Of a stretch of 64,000 nucleotides of DNA, positions 1-7,903 are shown one piece after another (positions within the stretch are counted from its first letter, which is position 1; each line of letters starts with the position of its first letter). This DNA comes from Halobaculum sp. XH14 (GTDB lineage Archaea > Halobacteriota > Halobacteria > Halobacteriales > Haloferacaceae): NCBI RefSeq assembly GCF_032116555.1, contig NZ_CP134949.1:124001-188000 (forward strand), written 5' to 3'. The notes beneath the pieces are model-generated. The model ran no database searches. It was not told the origin of the DNA and was given only the letters and a program-made list of their open reading frames with translations. A program made the position numbers and the translations under genes.

Positions 1-745
1 CGACCAGCACCCACCAGTTCGAGGGGACGATGCGGCCCTCGTAGAACGCGAACCGATCGCCGAACGGGAGGTGGGGGACGCCGACGTAGCGCCGGCGCGC
101 CAGCAGGTAGTAGACGCTCGTGGGGAGCGGCGCGAGGAGCACCGCGGGCCCCAGGAGCCGGCACGACGGCGACCAGTTCACGCCCTCGGCCCGCCCGAGC
201 AACGTGGCGTCCCGGAGGAGCGAGATCGGCAAGAGGAGCGCGCGGAGCAGCGCGGCGACCGCGAGACCGAGCAGCACGCCGCCGCCGGCCGCGGACGCGA
301 GCCGGCCCGAGAGCGAGGGAACGGGCAGTTCCGCGAGCGCGAGCGGGAGGCTCCAGAGCGCCGCCACCAGCGCCCAGGCGACCGTGCCGACCAGCAGCAC
401 GGCCCACCACGACGCACCCGTCGGGTCGGAGTCCCGAAACCGGGCCGGCGGTCGCGGCAGTTCGACGGACAGTGGGCCGCCCGACTCGCTCGTGGCGGCC
501 GACACCCCCGACCGCTCCCGGCCGTCGGATTCGACCGAATCCCCGGCGTCGGTGGAGTCATCGGGACGCGGGGTGCCGAGCGGGCGGGACGGCTCCGCCG
601 GGAGCCGGACCGTGACCTCCGTTTCCGAAGCGTCCGACCCCGCCGCGTCAGACGTTCCCACATCCCCCGATCGTGCCGACCCCGTCCACTCGAAACCGTG
701 TCCTTCCGAATCGTCGTCCGTCGGGCGGTCGGACGGGTCCGTCAT
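1..745 (-). CDS. Membrane protein, C-terminus off the left edge
   Basis: I do not recognise this gene. From the ATG at 745 the frame stays open for 248 codons to the window edge, so the C-terminus is missing. Residues 1-110 are hydrophilic, acidic and rich in Ser, Asp and Gly, which suggests a disordered tail. Three hydrophobic segments follow at about 113-133, 151-176 and 197-215, so it is an integral membrane protein. A TTAAGT box at 770-775 lies about 27 nt upstream, consistent with a leaderless transcript. It is the last gene of its strand in this window and faces away from the PolD gene's 3' end. The tail codes through an ORB-like stretch near 672-688. Confidence 0.75.
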   Translation of the reverse strand, partial: MTDPSDRPTDDDSEGHGFEWTGSARSGDVGTSDAAGSDASETEVTVRLPAEPSRPLGTPRPDDSTDAGDSVESDGRERSGVSAATSESGGPLSVELPRPPARFRDSDPTGASWWAVLLVGTVAWALVAALWSLPLALAELPVPSLSGRLASAAGGGVLLGLAVAALLRALLLPISLLRDATLLGRAEGVNWSPSCRLLGPAVLLAPLPTSVYYLLARRRYVGVPHLPFGDRFAFYEGRIVPSNWWVLV

Positions 746-865
746 CGACCGTCCGGAGGGGGGTGTGACACTTAAGCAACGGGGGACGAACAGCGGACGG
801 TTCGGCGACGGCGTGGTCGCAGTGGGGTGGCGAACAGTGCCGAAGCGGTGCCGTGCTGTGCGGTT

Positions 866-1025
866 CACGAGCGTCAGTACCGCGAGCGAGGGAGGCGCGG
901 CGCAGCCGCGCCGACCGAGTCTGGCGGCGTTTTGGCATGAACGGGTTTTGCGGGGGTTCGACGAGCGAGGGCCGGCTGAGCCGGCCCGAGCGAGGAGGAC
1001 CCCCGCAAAGGAGGTTCCTCAGGTG
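866..1025 (+). repeat. Multi-hairpin dispersed element, copy 1
   Basis: This copy fills the gap between the left membrane gene and the PolD gene. It has a perfect 8-bp hairpin with a GCA loop at 894-912 and a perfect 8-bp hairpin with a TGA loop at 969-987. The second sits inside outer inverted arms (TTGCGGGGGT near 947, ACCCCCGCAA near 999). The right end, GAGGTTCCTCAGGTGAA, overlaps the last codons and stop of the PolD gene on the opposite strand. Copies 2-4 share the GTACCGCGAGCGAGGG start, the GGCATGAACGGGTTTTGCGGGGGTTCGACGAG-like centre (in parts) and the TTCAGG end. Confidence 0.75.
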
Positions 1026-2662
1026 AACTTCCGAACCGTCATGTCCAGCGTGTCGAGTTCGAGGATTGGCGCGAACCCGGCGTCGGGGTCGATGTTGACG
1101 GACTTCTGGAAGTCGGTCTGGGCCTGCCAGCAGCCCGAGTTGACCGCGAGGACGTTGTGGTACTTCCCCCAGCCCAGCTTGTGGACGTGGCCGGTGTGGA
1201 ACACGTCCGGCACCTCGTCCATCACGAGGTAGTCCTTCTCCTCCGGGGCGATGCGGGTGTGACCGCCGTACTGCGGTGCGACGTGGCGCTTCTTCAACAG
1301 CTGGTACATGGCCCTGTGGGGCTCGTCGTAGCTGGCCTTCTCTTCGGGAAGCTCGGCGATGACCTCGTCGAGCGAGACGCCGTGGTACATGAGGATCGAG
1401 ACGCCCTCGACGTCGACCATCGACGGGTTGCCCGAGATCTGCGGGTCGTGGGCCGACATGATGTCGCGGAGCTCCTCGTCGAAGCCCGGTTGCGGTTCGG
1501 CGAGCCGGACCGCGTCGTGGTTGCCCGGGATCATCACGATCTCCATGTCGCCGGGCACCTCCTTGAGGTACTCCGCAAAGCGCTCGTACTGGTCGTAGAT
1601 GTCCACCACGTCGAGTTCCTCGTCCTGGTTCGGGTAGACGCCGACGCCCTCGACCATGTCGCCAGCGACGAGGAGGTACTCGACGCGTTCGGCCTCCTCG
1701 GTGTGGAGCCAGTCGGCAAAGCGGTGCCAGGCGTCGGCCATGAACTCCTGGGAACCGACGTGGACGTCCGAGATGAGCGCCGCCTCGACCTCGCGGTCGG
1801 CCGTGCTCGGCCTGTACGTCCGTGGGACGTCCGGGAAGTGGATGGCGTCGACGAACAGGATGCCCGCGTCGTCCGCGAGGGTGCCCTGGACGGCGATGCA
1901 CTCGTCCAGCAGCAGTTCGTCGACCAGGTCCGCGATGTCCCGGTCCTTCATGACGAGACACGGAAACGTCCCCGTCGTGTCCTCGAGTTCGATCAGCCAG
2001 TGGCCCGAAGCCGTCGAGCGGATGTCGTTGACGAGGCCGATGAGTTCGGCCTCGCTGCCGCCCGGCATCTCCTGGATCGCCTCGGCGGGGCGGTGGTTCA
2101 CTCGCCCGCGCAACTGGCCCGCGAGCCGGTCGTACCGGTCGCGGAACACGCGCACGAACTCGTCGTACTCGCCCGTCCCGGTCGAGCGGCCGGTGACGTC
2201 GTTCCCGATGCCGGGCGGGTTCGGCGTCCGACTCCCCACGCGGGAAGACCCCTCCGTTTCGACTGGAGCCGTGCGGGTGGAGTCGCCCGACTGGCCGGGA
2301 GCAGTTGCAGTCGAAACGGAGGGGTCGCCGGTCGCCGGGGCGGCGGTCTCCGGGACCGTTTCGGCGGTCTCCGGGACCGTTTCGGCGGTCGCCGTGGTCG
2401 CATCGGCGGTCGCCGGGGCGGCGGTGGTCTCCGCTCCGTCGGTCGAGACTGCTTTCGGGTCGGCGGCGGGCGTTTCGGCCAGCACGGAGCGAACGTGGTC
2501 CGTCGTCAGAACGAGCGTGGATTCGGGGGTCGACTCGATGGCTGCCTCGAGCGCGAGCGCTGGCGAATCGGCGTCGGTGATGAGGGTGACGGCCTCCCGT
2601 TCGGCGTTGTAGCCGCGGGCCGTCAGCGCCTGCACGACCCGGGAGGGCGTCTCCAGTGGCAC
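1019..2662 (-). CDS. polD1: DNA polymerase D small subunit (DP1)
   Basis: Small subunit of family-D DNA polymerase, the euryarchaeal replicative polymerase; it carries the Mre11-like 3'-5' proofreading exonuclease. An OB-fold lies at about 210-280 and the calcineurin-like phosphoesterase domain at 295-510. Metal-ligand motifs are visible: DVHVGS (299), AGDMVEG (334), PGNHD (379) and FHTGHVHKLG (488). A low-complexity Thr/Ala/Glu linker at about 70-165 contains the repeated motif TAETVPE. I take the GTG at 2662 (547 aa) because family members begin near PLETP and a CTTTTG box lies 28 nt upstream; a TTG at 2677 in the same frame is the alternative. The stop codon lies in the end of the hairpin element. 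The large subunit is not in this window. Confidence 0.95.
   Translation of the reverse strand: MPLETPSRVVQALTARGYNAEREAVTLITDADSPALALEAAIESTPESTLVLTTDHVRSVLAETPAADPKAVSTDGAETTAAPATADATTATAETVPETAETVPETAAPATGDPSVSTATAPGQSGDSTRTAPVETEGSSRVGSRTPNPPGIGNDVTGRSTGTGEYDEFVRVFRDRYDRLAGQLRGRVNHRPAEAIQEMPGGSEAELIGLVNDIRSTASGHWLIELEDTTGTFPCLVMKDRDIADLVDELLLDECIAVQGTLADDAGILFVDAIHFPDVPRTYRPSTADREVEAALISDVHVGSQEFMADAWHRFADWLHTEEAERVEYLLVAGDMVEGVGVYPNQDEELDVVDIYDQYERFAEYLKEVPGDMEIVMIPGNHDAVRLAEPQPGFDEELRDIMSAHDPQISGNPSMVDVEGVSILMYHGVSLDEVIAELPEEKASYDEPHRAMYQLLKKRHVAPQYGGHTRIAPEEKDYLVMDEVPDVFHTGHVHKLGWGKYHNVLAVNSGCWQAQTDFQKSVNIDPDAGFAPILELDTLDMTVRKFT
2247..2326. repeat. Perfect 19-bp inverted ORB-like repeat inside the PolD gene
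   Basis: Arms lie at 2247-2265 (GACCCCTCCGTTTCGACTG) and 2308-2326, exact reverse complements with a 42-nt spacer. Each arm resembles an archaeal origin recognition box: a GAAACG core followed by an AGGGG arm, pointing outward as at the oriC in this window. The arms encode parts of the unstructured DP1 linker. Confidence 0.7.
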
Positions 2663-2842
2663 AGGGAGAGAGGTCAACGGGTGGCGGCAAAAGGGTAGCG
2701 AACCGGTGGAAGGTGGTCACCAAGGGTACGGATCCACCCCAGTCGGTAACCAAGCGCCGAAATCGGGAGAAAACGGTCACTGCCACGGTTCGAGACTCCC
2801 CGACCCAGAAGGTTCAACACCGGCCGGGCGGAACTCGGTGCA

Positions 2843-3631
2843 ATGAGTGACGACGGAGGGTCCCCCAACGAGGACCCATTGCGGCGATTCCTCCACGCGG
2901 ATTCCGGTCCCCTGCTGTTCGTTCGGGAGGTGCTCTCCTCCGCGCTGGCCGTCGCGCTGGTCGGCCTCCTCCTGTTCGCGGTCGCGGGCGTCTGGCCGCC
3001 GATGGTCGCCGTCGAGTCCGAAAGCATGGAGCCCCACATGCATCCGGGCGACCTCGTGTTCATGACCGAGCCCGACCGGTTCGCCCCGTCGTTCGCGGTC
3101 GGCGATACGGGCGTCGTGACCGCCGAAACCGGGGCGACCGAGGAGTTCCGGAGTTTCGACGGCTACGGCTCGGTCGTCATCTATCAGACGCCGGAGCGGG
3201 CGGCCAGGGGGCAGTCGCCGATCATCCACCGGGCGATGTTCCACGTCGAGGAGGGCGAGAACTGGTACGACGAGGCGAACCCGGCGTACGTCAACGGGGA
3301 GTCGTGTCAGGCGATCCGCTACTGTCCGGCGCCCCACGCCGGCTTCATCACGAAGGGTGACAACAACGCGAAGTACGATCAGGCGCTCGATTTCGCCGGG
3401 CCCGTGCGGAGCGACTGGATCCGCGGCATCGCACAGGTGCGAATCCCCTACCTCGGCTGGGTGAGGCTCGTCTTCTCGGGCACGGTGACCCCGGCCCAGG
3501 TCGGACCCGTCGGGGACGCCGGTGTCGTCACGGCTGCAACGACCGAGGGTTCCAACACGACGGCGGCCGGAGGGCAGGGCGTTAGGCCGTCGCTAGCATC
3601 CGGGAGTCCGACGCCGGTTTCGGCCCGATAA
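2843..3631 (+). CDS. sec11: Archaeal signal peptidase I (Sec11 type)
   Basis: Membrane-bound peptidase that removes signal peptides from Sec-exported preproteins. One hydrophobic anchor lies at about 32-52. Family motifs follow in order: the catalytic serine in ESESMEPHM (Ser61), the GDLVF strand at 69, the histidine that replaces bacterial lysine in archaeal/eukaryotic enzymes within IIHRAMF (His129), and GDNN (Asp173) in TKGDNNAKYDQ. The C-terminal 40 residues are Thr/Ala/Gly-rich and not part of the domain. At 262 aa it fits the haloarchaeal group. It lies between the divergent PolD gene and the convergent orc1 gene, a neighbourhood I recall from other haloarchaeal origins. Confidence 0.93.
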   Translation: MSDDGGSPNEDPLRRFLHADSGPLLFVREVLSSALAVALVGLLLFAVAGVWPPMVAVESESMEPHMHPGDLVFMTEPDRFAPSFAVGDTGVVTAETGATEEFRSFDGYGSVVIYQTPERAARGQSPIIHRAMFHVEEGENWYDEANPAYVNGESCQAIRYCPAPHAGFITKGDNNAKYDQALDFAGPVRSDWIRGIAQVRIPYLGWVRLVFSGTVTPAQVGPVGDAGVVTAATTEGSNTTAAGGQGVRPSLASGSPTPVSAR

Positions 3632-3844
3632 CCACCAGTTCCCGTGGAGCTATTTTCGCCGAAGATCGCAATCAGTGAGTACTGTTTACATGCGAAACGT
3701 TGGGGTGTCGGTGTCGGCCGACCCGCCGATCTCCAGCGAACCCGGACGCCGGGTGGAACACCGCGCTCCCGATCGTCGGATCGAACGCTGCGGTGAAATC
3801 CAGTCCGCCAGGTAGTACCGGGGGCTCCAGGTGAAACCCTGCCG

Positions 3845-5587
3845 TCAGTTGTCGAACCGCGCCTGCACGAACGGCTGGGCGTCCTCGATGTCGCCGAGCC
3901 GGGAGTCCGAGAGAAGCACCGCCTCGGTCTCGTCGATGGGAACCGAGAGCGAGATCTCCTTCGTCCGGCCGTAGCGGCCCTTCGAGACGACGACCGCGTT
4001 GACGATGCCGAGCATGTCCAGTTCCGAGATGAGGTCCGTGACGCGGCGCTGGGTGAGCACGTCGGCGTCGATCTCCTCGCAGAGGCGCTTGTAGATGTTG
4101 AACGCCTCGCCCGTGTTCACGTTGTGGACGCCGTTCTTCTCCAGCAGGATGATGGAAAAGAGGACGATCTTCGACTGGGTCGGCAGGGTGCGGACGACCT
4201 CGACGACGCGGTCGAGTTCGATCTTGTCCTGGGCCTGCCGGACGTGGGACTCCTCGACGAGGTCGGCCTGCGAGCGCTCGGCGAGTTCGCCGGCCGTGCG
4301 CAGCAGGTCGAGCGCGCGCCGCGCGTCGCCGTGCTCCTGGGCGGCGAACGCCGCACACAGCGGGATGACGTCCTCGGTGAGCGCGTCAGCCTTGAACGCG
4401 ATGTCCGAGCGGTGCTGGAGGATGTCCCGGAGCTGGTTCGCGTCGTAGGGCGGGAAGACGATCTCCTCCTCGCCGAGGCTGGACTTGACGCGGGGGTCGA
4501 GGAAGTCGGTGAACTTCAGATCGTTCGAGATGCCCATGATGGAGATGCGGGAGTTGTCCAGCTCGGAGTTCATCCGCGAGAGGTTGTACAGCGTGTCGTC
4601 GCCCGACTTCTCGACGAGCTTGTCGATCTCGTCGAGCATGATGACGACGACGCGCTCGTGGTAGTCCACGGCGTCGAAGAACGTCGTGTACACGCGGTCG
4701 GTCGGCCACCCGGTCATCGGGACCTCCTCCATCTCCTCGCGGTCGGCCTCCAGCTCGTCGATCCGGTCGGCGACGTCCGCGGCGGTCGCGAACTCCGTGC
4801 CGGCGAGGGCGTCGACGTCCTCGGTCGCGTCCGCGTACAGGCCCTCGAGCTCCCCGAGACGGTCGTCGATGACGGCCTCGTTCTTCTCGATGAACTTGTT
4901 CGCGAGCTGGGCGAGCACGCGGTACTGCGTGTCGGTCACCTCGCAGTTGATGTACTCGACCTCGCAGGGGACGTCGTACTTCTGGCTCGTGGATTCGAGC
5001 TCCTGTGAGACGAACTTCGCGGAGGCGGTCTTCCCGGTCCCCGTCTTCCCGTAGATGAGGATGTTCGAGGGCGTCTCCCCGCGGAGCGCCGAGACGAGGA
5101 TCGTCGCCATCTTGTTGATCTGGTCGGTCCGGTGCGGGAGTTCGTGCGGCGTGTAGGAGGGCCGGAGCACCTCCTTGTTCTCGAAGATCGGTTCGCCCGA
5201 GAGCAGGTCGTCGAACAGCCCCGTGTTCTCCTCGTCCTCGTCCGCGAGCACCTCGTCGACGTCGAGGTCGACCTCGGTCTCGGTGCGGGTCCGGGAGCCG
5301 AACTCGAACGCGCCGGAGCCGTCACCGTCGGTTGACCCCGCGGCGGCGACCTCGGCCGCGGACGGCGGCTCGTCCCCGCTCGACGTCTCGCTCGGGGACG
5401 CCGAACCATCGGAAGGGGTCGTTTCGACTGCGTCCTCGCCCCCGCCGCCGCCCGCCGGGTCCGGTTCCGTGCCCTCGAGCACCCGGTCGGGGTCGTCCGC
5501 CGTCGATGCGTCCTCGCGGTCGGTCCGGTCCCCCTGCTGCCGGACCGCCGCGTCGTCGGTCGTCTCGGTTCGATCGTCTCGTGTCAT
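3845..5587 (-). CDS. orc1: Orc1/Cdc6 replication initiator
   Basis: AAA+ ATPase that binds origin recognition boxes and starts replication. Counting from the ATG at 5587 (580 aa): an acidic low-complexity extension at 1-140, Walker A GKTGTGKT at 180-187, Walker B with DEID at 319-322, sensor-1 in MGISNDLKF (about 350-358), sensor-2 in HGDARRALDLL (about 420-430), and a C-terminal winged helix at about 445-530. A charged, helix-prone insert (about 235-290) lies between Walker A and B. An in-frame ATG 32 codons further upstream would read through the ORB and leader, so I prefer 5587. The adjacent oriC makes this the cognate initiator. An ORB at 5598-5622 between promoter and start suggests autoregulation. 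Confidence 0.96.
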   Translation of the reverse strand: MTRDDRTETTDDAAVRQQGDRTDREDASTADDPDRVLEGTEPDPAGGGGGEDAVETTPSDGSASPSETSSGDEPPSAAEVAAAGSTDGDGSGAFEFGSRTRTETEVDLDVDEVLADEDEENTGLFDDLLSGEPIFENKEVLRPSYTPHELPHRTDQINKMATILVSALRGETPSNILIYGKTGTGKTASAKFVSQELESTSQKYDVPCEVEYINCEVTDTQYRVLAQLANKFIEKNEAVIDDRLGELEGLYADATEDVDALAGTEFATAADVADRIDELEADREEMEEVPMTGWPTDRVYTTFFDAVDYHERVVVIMLDEIDKLVEKSGDDTLYNLSRMNSELDNSRISIMGISNDLKFTDFLDPRVKSSLGEEEIVFPPYDANQLRDILQHRSDIAFKADALTEDVIPLCAAFAAQEHGDARRALDLLRTAGELAERSQADLVEESHVRQAQDKIELDRVVEVVRTLPTQSKIVLFSIILLEKNGVHNVNTGEAFNIYKRLCEEIDADVLTQRRVTDLISELDMLGIVNAVVVSKGRYGRTKEISLSVPIDETEAVLLSDSRLGDIEDAQPFVQARFDN

Positions 5588-5597
5588 GCGTTCGTGG

Positions 5598-5622
5598 TTC
5601 CCCTTCGTTTCGCGTGGAACGC
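5598..5622 (-). promoter_or_regulatory. ORB-like site in the orc1 leader
   Basis: On the minus strand the sequence reads GTTCCACGCGAAACGAAGGG followed by GAACC. It matches the archaeal ORB pattern (TTCCA-n-GAAAC-n-GGGG). It lies between the probable orc1 TATA box (5651-5658) and the start codon at 5587, so Orc1 bound here would be placed to block its own transcription. Confidence 0.65.
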
Positions 5623-5650
5623 CGGGCGGAGAGTCGATGAATCGGGGCGT

Positions 5651-5658
5651 ATTTACAC
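5651..5658 (-). promoter_or_regulatory. Probable orc1 TATA box
   Basis: GTAAATAC on the minus strand, the only clearly AT-rich octamer close upstream of orc1. A start about 25 nt downstream (near 5626) would give a leader of about 40 nt that contains the ORB-like site. Confidence 0.5.
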
Positions 5659-5931
5659 GTGAGCCACCGATTCGTGCTCCCATCGGCGGACGCCGGGCGT
5701 CCAGATGATGCAGCCGAAGCAGATGAACAGCCGGAGTAAAAACCTTACTCTTCAGACGGCCGGTTCGCGCGGGCCAGTCGATCGAGACGAGTCCGTCGGA
5801 CCAGCAGATCCCCGAGCTGCTGGTCCAGCGCGGTCGGTACGTGGAGCTACCCCGGCTCGGACTCCGCCGACCCCGGGGTTTCGTGTCCGGAGCAGTGACC
5901 GGACGATGGCTCTTCCGGAGACTGACCGTCC

Positions 5932-5966
5932 CGGTTTCCGGTGAAACCGATCCGGGTCTCGTGAAC
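5932..5966 (+). promoter_or_regulatory. Weak ORB-like site
   Basis: GGTTTCCGGTGAAACCGATC keeps the dyad core of an ORB but lacks a good G-rich arm. A second weak match, GGTGAAACGGAGGTGGGTG, lies at about 6112-6130. Both fall in the non-coding DNA between orc1 and the oriC core. Confidence 0.3.
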
Positions 5967-6245
5967 CGTCGCCGGGAAAGCGAAAAACCGGTTCACACCG
6001 GCCGCATCGACGTTCGAATTTCCGATCGCTCCCGCCGAGAGCTCTCGGATTAATATCAACTAGTGGAGGCGAAATGGTGATTGTAGGTTCGTCCAGCGTG
6101 ATCGGTGTTGGAGGTGAAACGGAGGTGGGTGTCGGCGGATTCCCGCGGAGCGGTTCGCTCGCTAGCGTTCGTGGTGGAGTTGAAGCGGTGGGGGGTCGGA
6201 AATCGAGAGTCCAGGCAGGCATCGTGTTCGTCGTGATCGGGGCGA

Positions 6246-6277
6246 CCCCCCAACCCCTTCGTTTCTACTGGAATCCA
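6246..6277 (-). promoter_or_regulatory. Origin recognition box, left
   Basis: The minus strand reads GGATTCCAGTAGAAACGAAG followed by a GGGTTGGGGG arm. Both the dyad core and the G-rich arm of the ORB consensus are present, so it is a strong predicted Orc1 site. Confidence 0.85.
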
Positions 6278-6327
6278 CGATGGACGGGAGAGGGTGTGAC
6301 CCGTCACGGGGACGACGGGACCCGGTG

Positions 6328-6388
6328 GTTTTATCTCACCCCAACTCAAACAATATCCGCACGACTAGCAGTTTGAGTTAATTACTGG
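6328..6388. other. Duplex-unwinding element with inverted repeat
   Basis: The most AT-rich patch between the two strong ORBs. It contains AACTCAAAC at 6343-6351 and its exact reverse complement GTTTGAGTT at 6371-6379, plus TTAATTACT. Position and composition fit the site of origin melting. Confidence 0.7.
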
Positions 6389-6442
6389 GTGTCGTAGGCT
6401 CTAGAGAGGTTCCACCGCTCGATCCGCCACCGGCCGCCAGCC

Positions 6443-6474
6443 GTTTCCACCGGAAACGAGGGGGTAGGGGGGAC
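6443..6474 (+). promoter_or_regulatory. Origin recognition box, right
   Basis: GTTTCCACCGGAAACGAGGG continues into GGTAGGGGGG. The core is a perfect dyad GTTTCC-n3-GGAAAC followed by the G-rich arm, in mirror orientation to the left ORB. Confidence 0.88.
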
Positions 6475-6875
6475 TGCACACGACCGTTCGGCCCCGTCAC
6501 GCCCCATCTCGTCCGGCACAGGCACGTCACGTCCCTCCCGTCTGGCCCAGTCTCGTCACGTCTCACGTCGATACGATTTCACCCGGTCCGACCGATCGAC
6601 CACTAACGGCCGCCTACTGATGCTCAACCGTCCGATCGGTTCCCGGTCCTCCCGTGGGGAGACATTCTCCCAGGACGACGACCGGTGACGGGGGAGTTGA
6701 TCCGACGTTGCTGTGGCCATCACGCCCGATCCGGCGTGACGACGTCGACCGTACTCACCCGGAATCTCGGCCCACGACGCTCGAAACGCCCGCATGGCGG
6801 CGTCTGACGTAGTGCTTAAGTATCGGCCCCAGTTTGGTGGGGTAACGCCCTCCTACACGGGAGGGGGAGGCCAGA

Positions 6876-7517
6876 ATGGGTCTGCTCACGAATCTCAGAG
6901 ACAGCATATCGCGCGTCACGGACGGGCTCTTCTCGGAGTCCGAGCCGAAACGCATCGGTATCTACGGACCGCCAAACGCCGGCAAGACGACGCTGGCGAA
7001 CCGCATCGCACGGGACTGGACCGGCGACGCCGTGGGCCCCGAGAGCCACGTCCCCCACGAGACGCGCCGCGCCCGCCGGAAGGAGAACGTCCAGATCGAA
7101 CGGAACGGCAAGACGGTCACCATCGACATCGTCGACACGCCCGGCGTGACGACGAAGGTCGACTACAAGGAGTTCCTCGACCACGACATGGAGAAGGAGG
7201 ACGCCGTCAAGCGGTCGCGCGAGGCGACCGAGGGCGTCGCCGAGGCGATGCACTGGCTCCGCGAGGACGTCGACGGCGTCATCTACGTGCTCGACTCCGC
7301 GACGGACCCGTTCACGCAGGTGAACACGATGCTCATCGGCATCATCGAGAGCCAGGACCTCCCCGTGCTCATCTTCGCGAACAAGACCGACCTGGACGAC
7401 TCCGACGTCAAACGCATCTCCGACGCGTTCCCGCAACACGAGACGGTGCCGCTCTCGGCGCTAGAGGGGAACAACATGGACGAGGTGTACGAGAAGATCG
7501 CGGAGTACTTCGCATAA
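6876..7517 (+). CDS. oapA: Origin-associated Era-like GTPase
   Basis: Small TRAFAC GTPase of 213 aa. Motifs are complete: G1 GPPNAGKT (31-38), G3 DTPG (87-90), G4 NKTD (169-172), G5 SAL (194-196). No extra domain is present. In Haloferax the first of three genes beside oriC was named oapA; its role is unsettled. It heads a tight three-gene operon (1-nt overlap, then abutting genes). A box GCTTAAGTAT lies near 6822, and GGAGG at 6866-6870 is 5 nt before the ATG, one of few good Shine-Dalgarno sites here. A CCCTCC/GGGAGG inverted repeat at 6848-6864 overlaps that leader and could mask it. The gene name rests on recalled synteny. Confidence 0.88.
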   Translation: MGLLTNLRDSISRVTDGLFSESEPKRIGIYGPPNAGKTTLANRIARDWTGDAVGPESHVPHETRRARRKENVQIERNGKTVTIDIVDTPGVTTKVDYKEFLDHDMEKEDAVKRSREATEGVAEAMHWLREDVDGVIYVLDSATDPFTQVNTMLIGIIESQDLPVLIFANKTDLDDSDVKRISDAFPQHETVPLSALEGNNMDEVYEKIAEYFA

Positions 7518-7903
7518 TGCCCGAAGCGACAACGCCGGACGACGACGGCGTCCGAATCGACCTGATCAGCGGCGCGCGCATGGACGGGCTCACCTCGATG
7601 GAGAAGATCCGGCTCATCCTCGACACCGTCCGCGACGGCGACATCGTCGTCCTGGAGGAGGGGCTCTCGCCCGAGGAGGAGTCGAAGCTCATCGAGGTGA
7701 CGATGACCGAGATCAGCCCGGACGACTTCACGGGCATCGAGATCGAGTCGTACCCGCAGTCGCGCGCGAAGAGCGGCGGCATCCTCGACCGCATCATGGG
7801 AAACGAGGAGACGAAGAAGCTCACCGTCATCGGCCCGGCCAACCAGCTCGAGACCCTCCACAAGGACGAGAACCTCATCAGCGCGCTCGTCTCGAGGAAG
7901 TAG
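7517..7903 (+). CDS. oapB: DUF2073 origin-associated protein
   Basis: A 128-aa cytosolic protein matching the haloarchaeal/euryarchaeal DUF2073 family, found in an operon with the origin GTPase. Its ATG shares one base with the upstream stop (TAATG), so translation is coupled. It has a conserved N-terminal strand-helix region (GVRIDLISGARMDGL) and a C-terminal stretch with ESYPQSR and KLTVIGPANQLETLHKDENL. There are no cysteines, membrane segments or catalytic motifs that I can name. Function is unknown; the conserved partnership suggests it acts with OapA and the Zn-ribbon protein. Confidence 0.85.
   Translation: MPEATTPDDDGVRIDLISGARMDGLTSMEKIRLILDTVRDGDIVVLEEGLSPEEESKLIEVTMTEISPDDFTGIEIESYPQSRAKSGGILDRIMGNEETKKLTVIGPANQLETLHKDENLISALVSRK

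Larger units (their letters stand above)
6245..6474. other. oriC: Chromosomal replication origin (oriC) core
   Basis: Two strong ORBs in opposite orientation flank an AT-rich unwinding element. The left dyad core is at 6261-6275 with its G-arm at 6246-6258; the right core is at 6443-6457 with its G-arm at 6459-6472; both arms point outward. The midpoint of the cores (about 6359) coincides within 2 bp with the centre of a 9-bp inverted repeat in the AT-rich segment. Known haloarchaeal origins have this layout beside an orc1 gene. The rest of the 1.3-kb non-coding stretch 5588-6875 holds the orc1 promoter and leader ORB, two weak ORB-like sites, an AT-rich patch near 6050-6075, and the oapA promoter. 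I see no gene in it. Confidence 0.9.

Noticed and set aside
2305-2420. Tandem repeat GGTCTCCGGGACCGTTTCGGC as a regulatory array
   Set aside because: It lies in frame and encodes the TAETVPE linker repeat of the PolD small subunit; the 21-bp period is a codon-level duplication.
3672-4358. Minus-strand frame overlapping the orc1 3' end and the gap after it
   Set aside because: Arg/Pro-rich shadow of orc1 that runs into non-coding DNA. No promoter, no conserved motif.
5705-6795. Several 60-150 codon frames in the oriC region
   Set aside because: They overlap ORBs and AT-rich origin DNA, have atypical composition and no start signals; the region is best explained as an origin.
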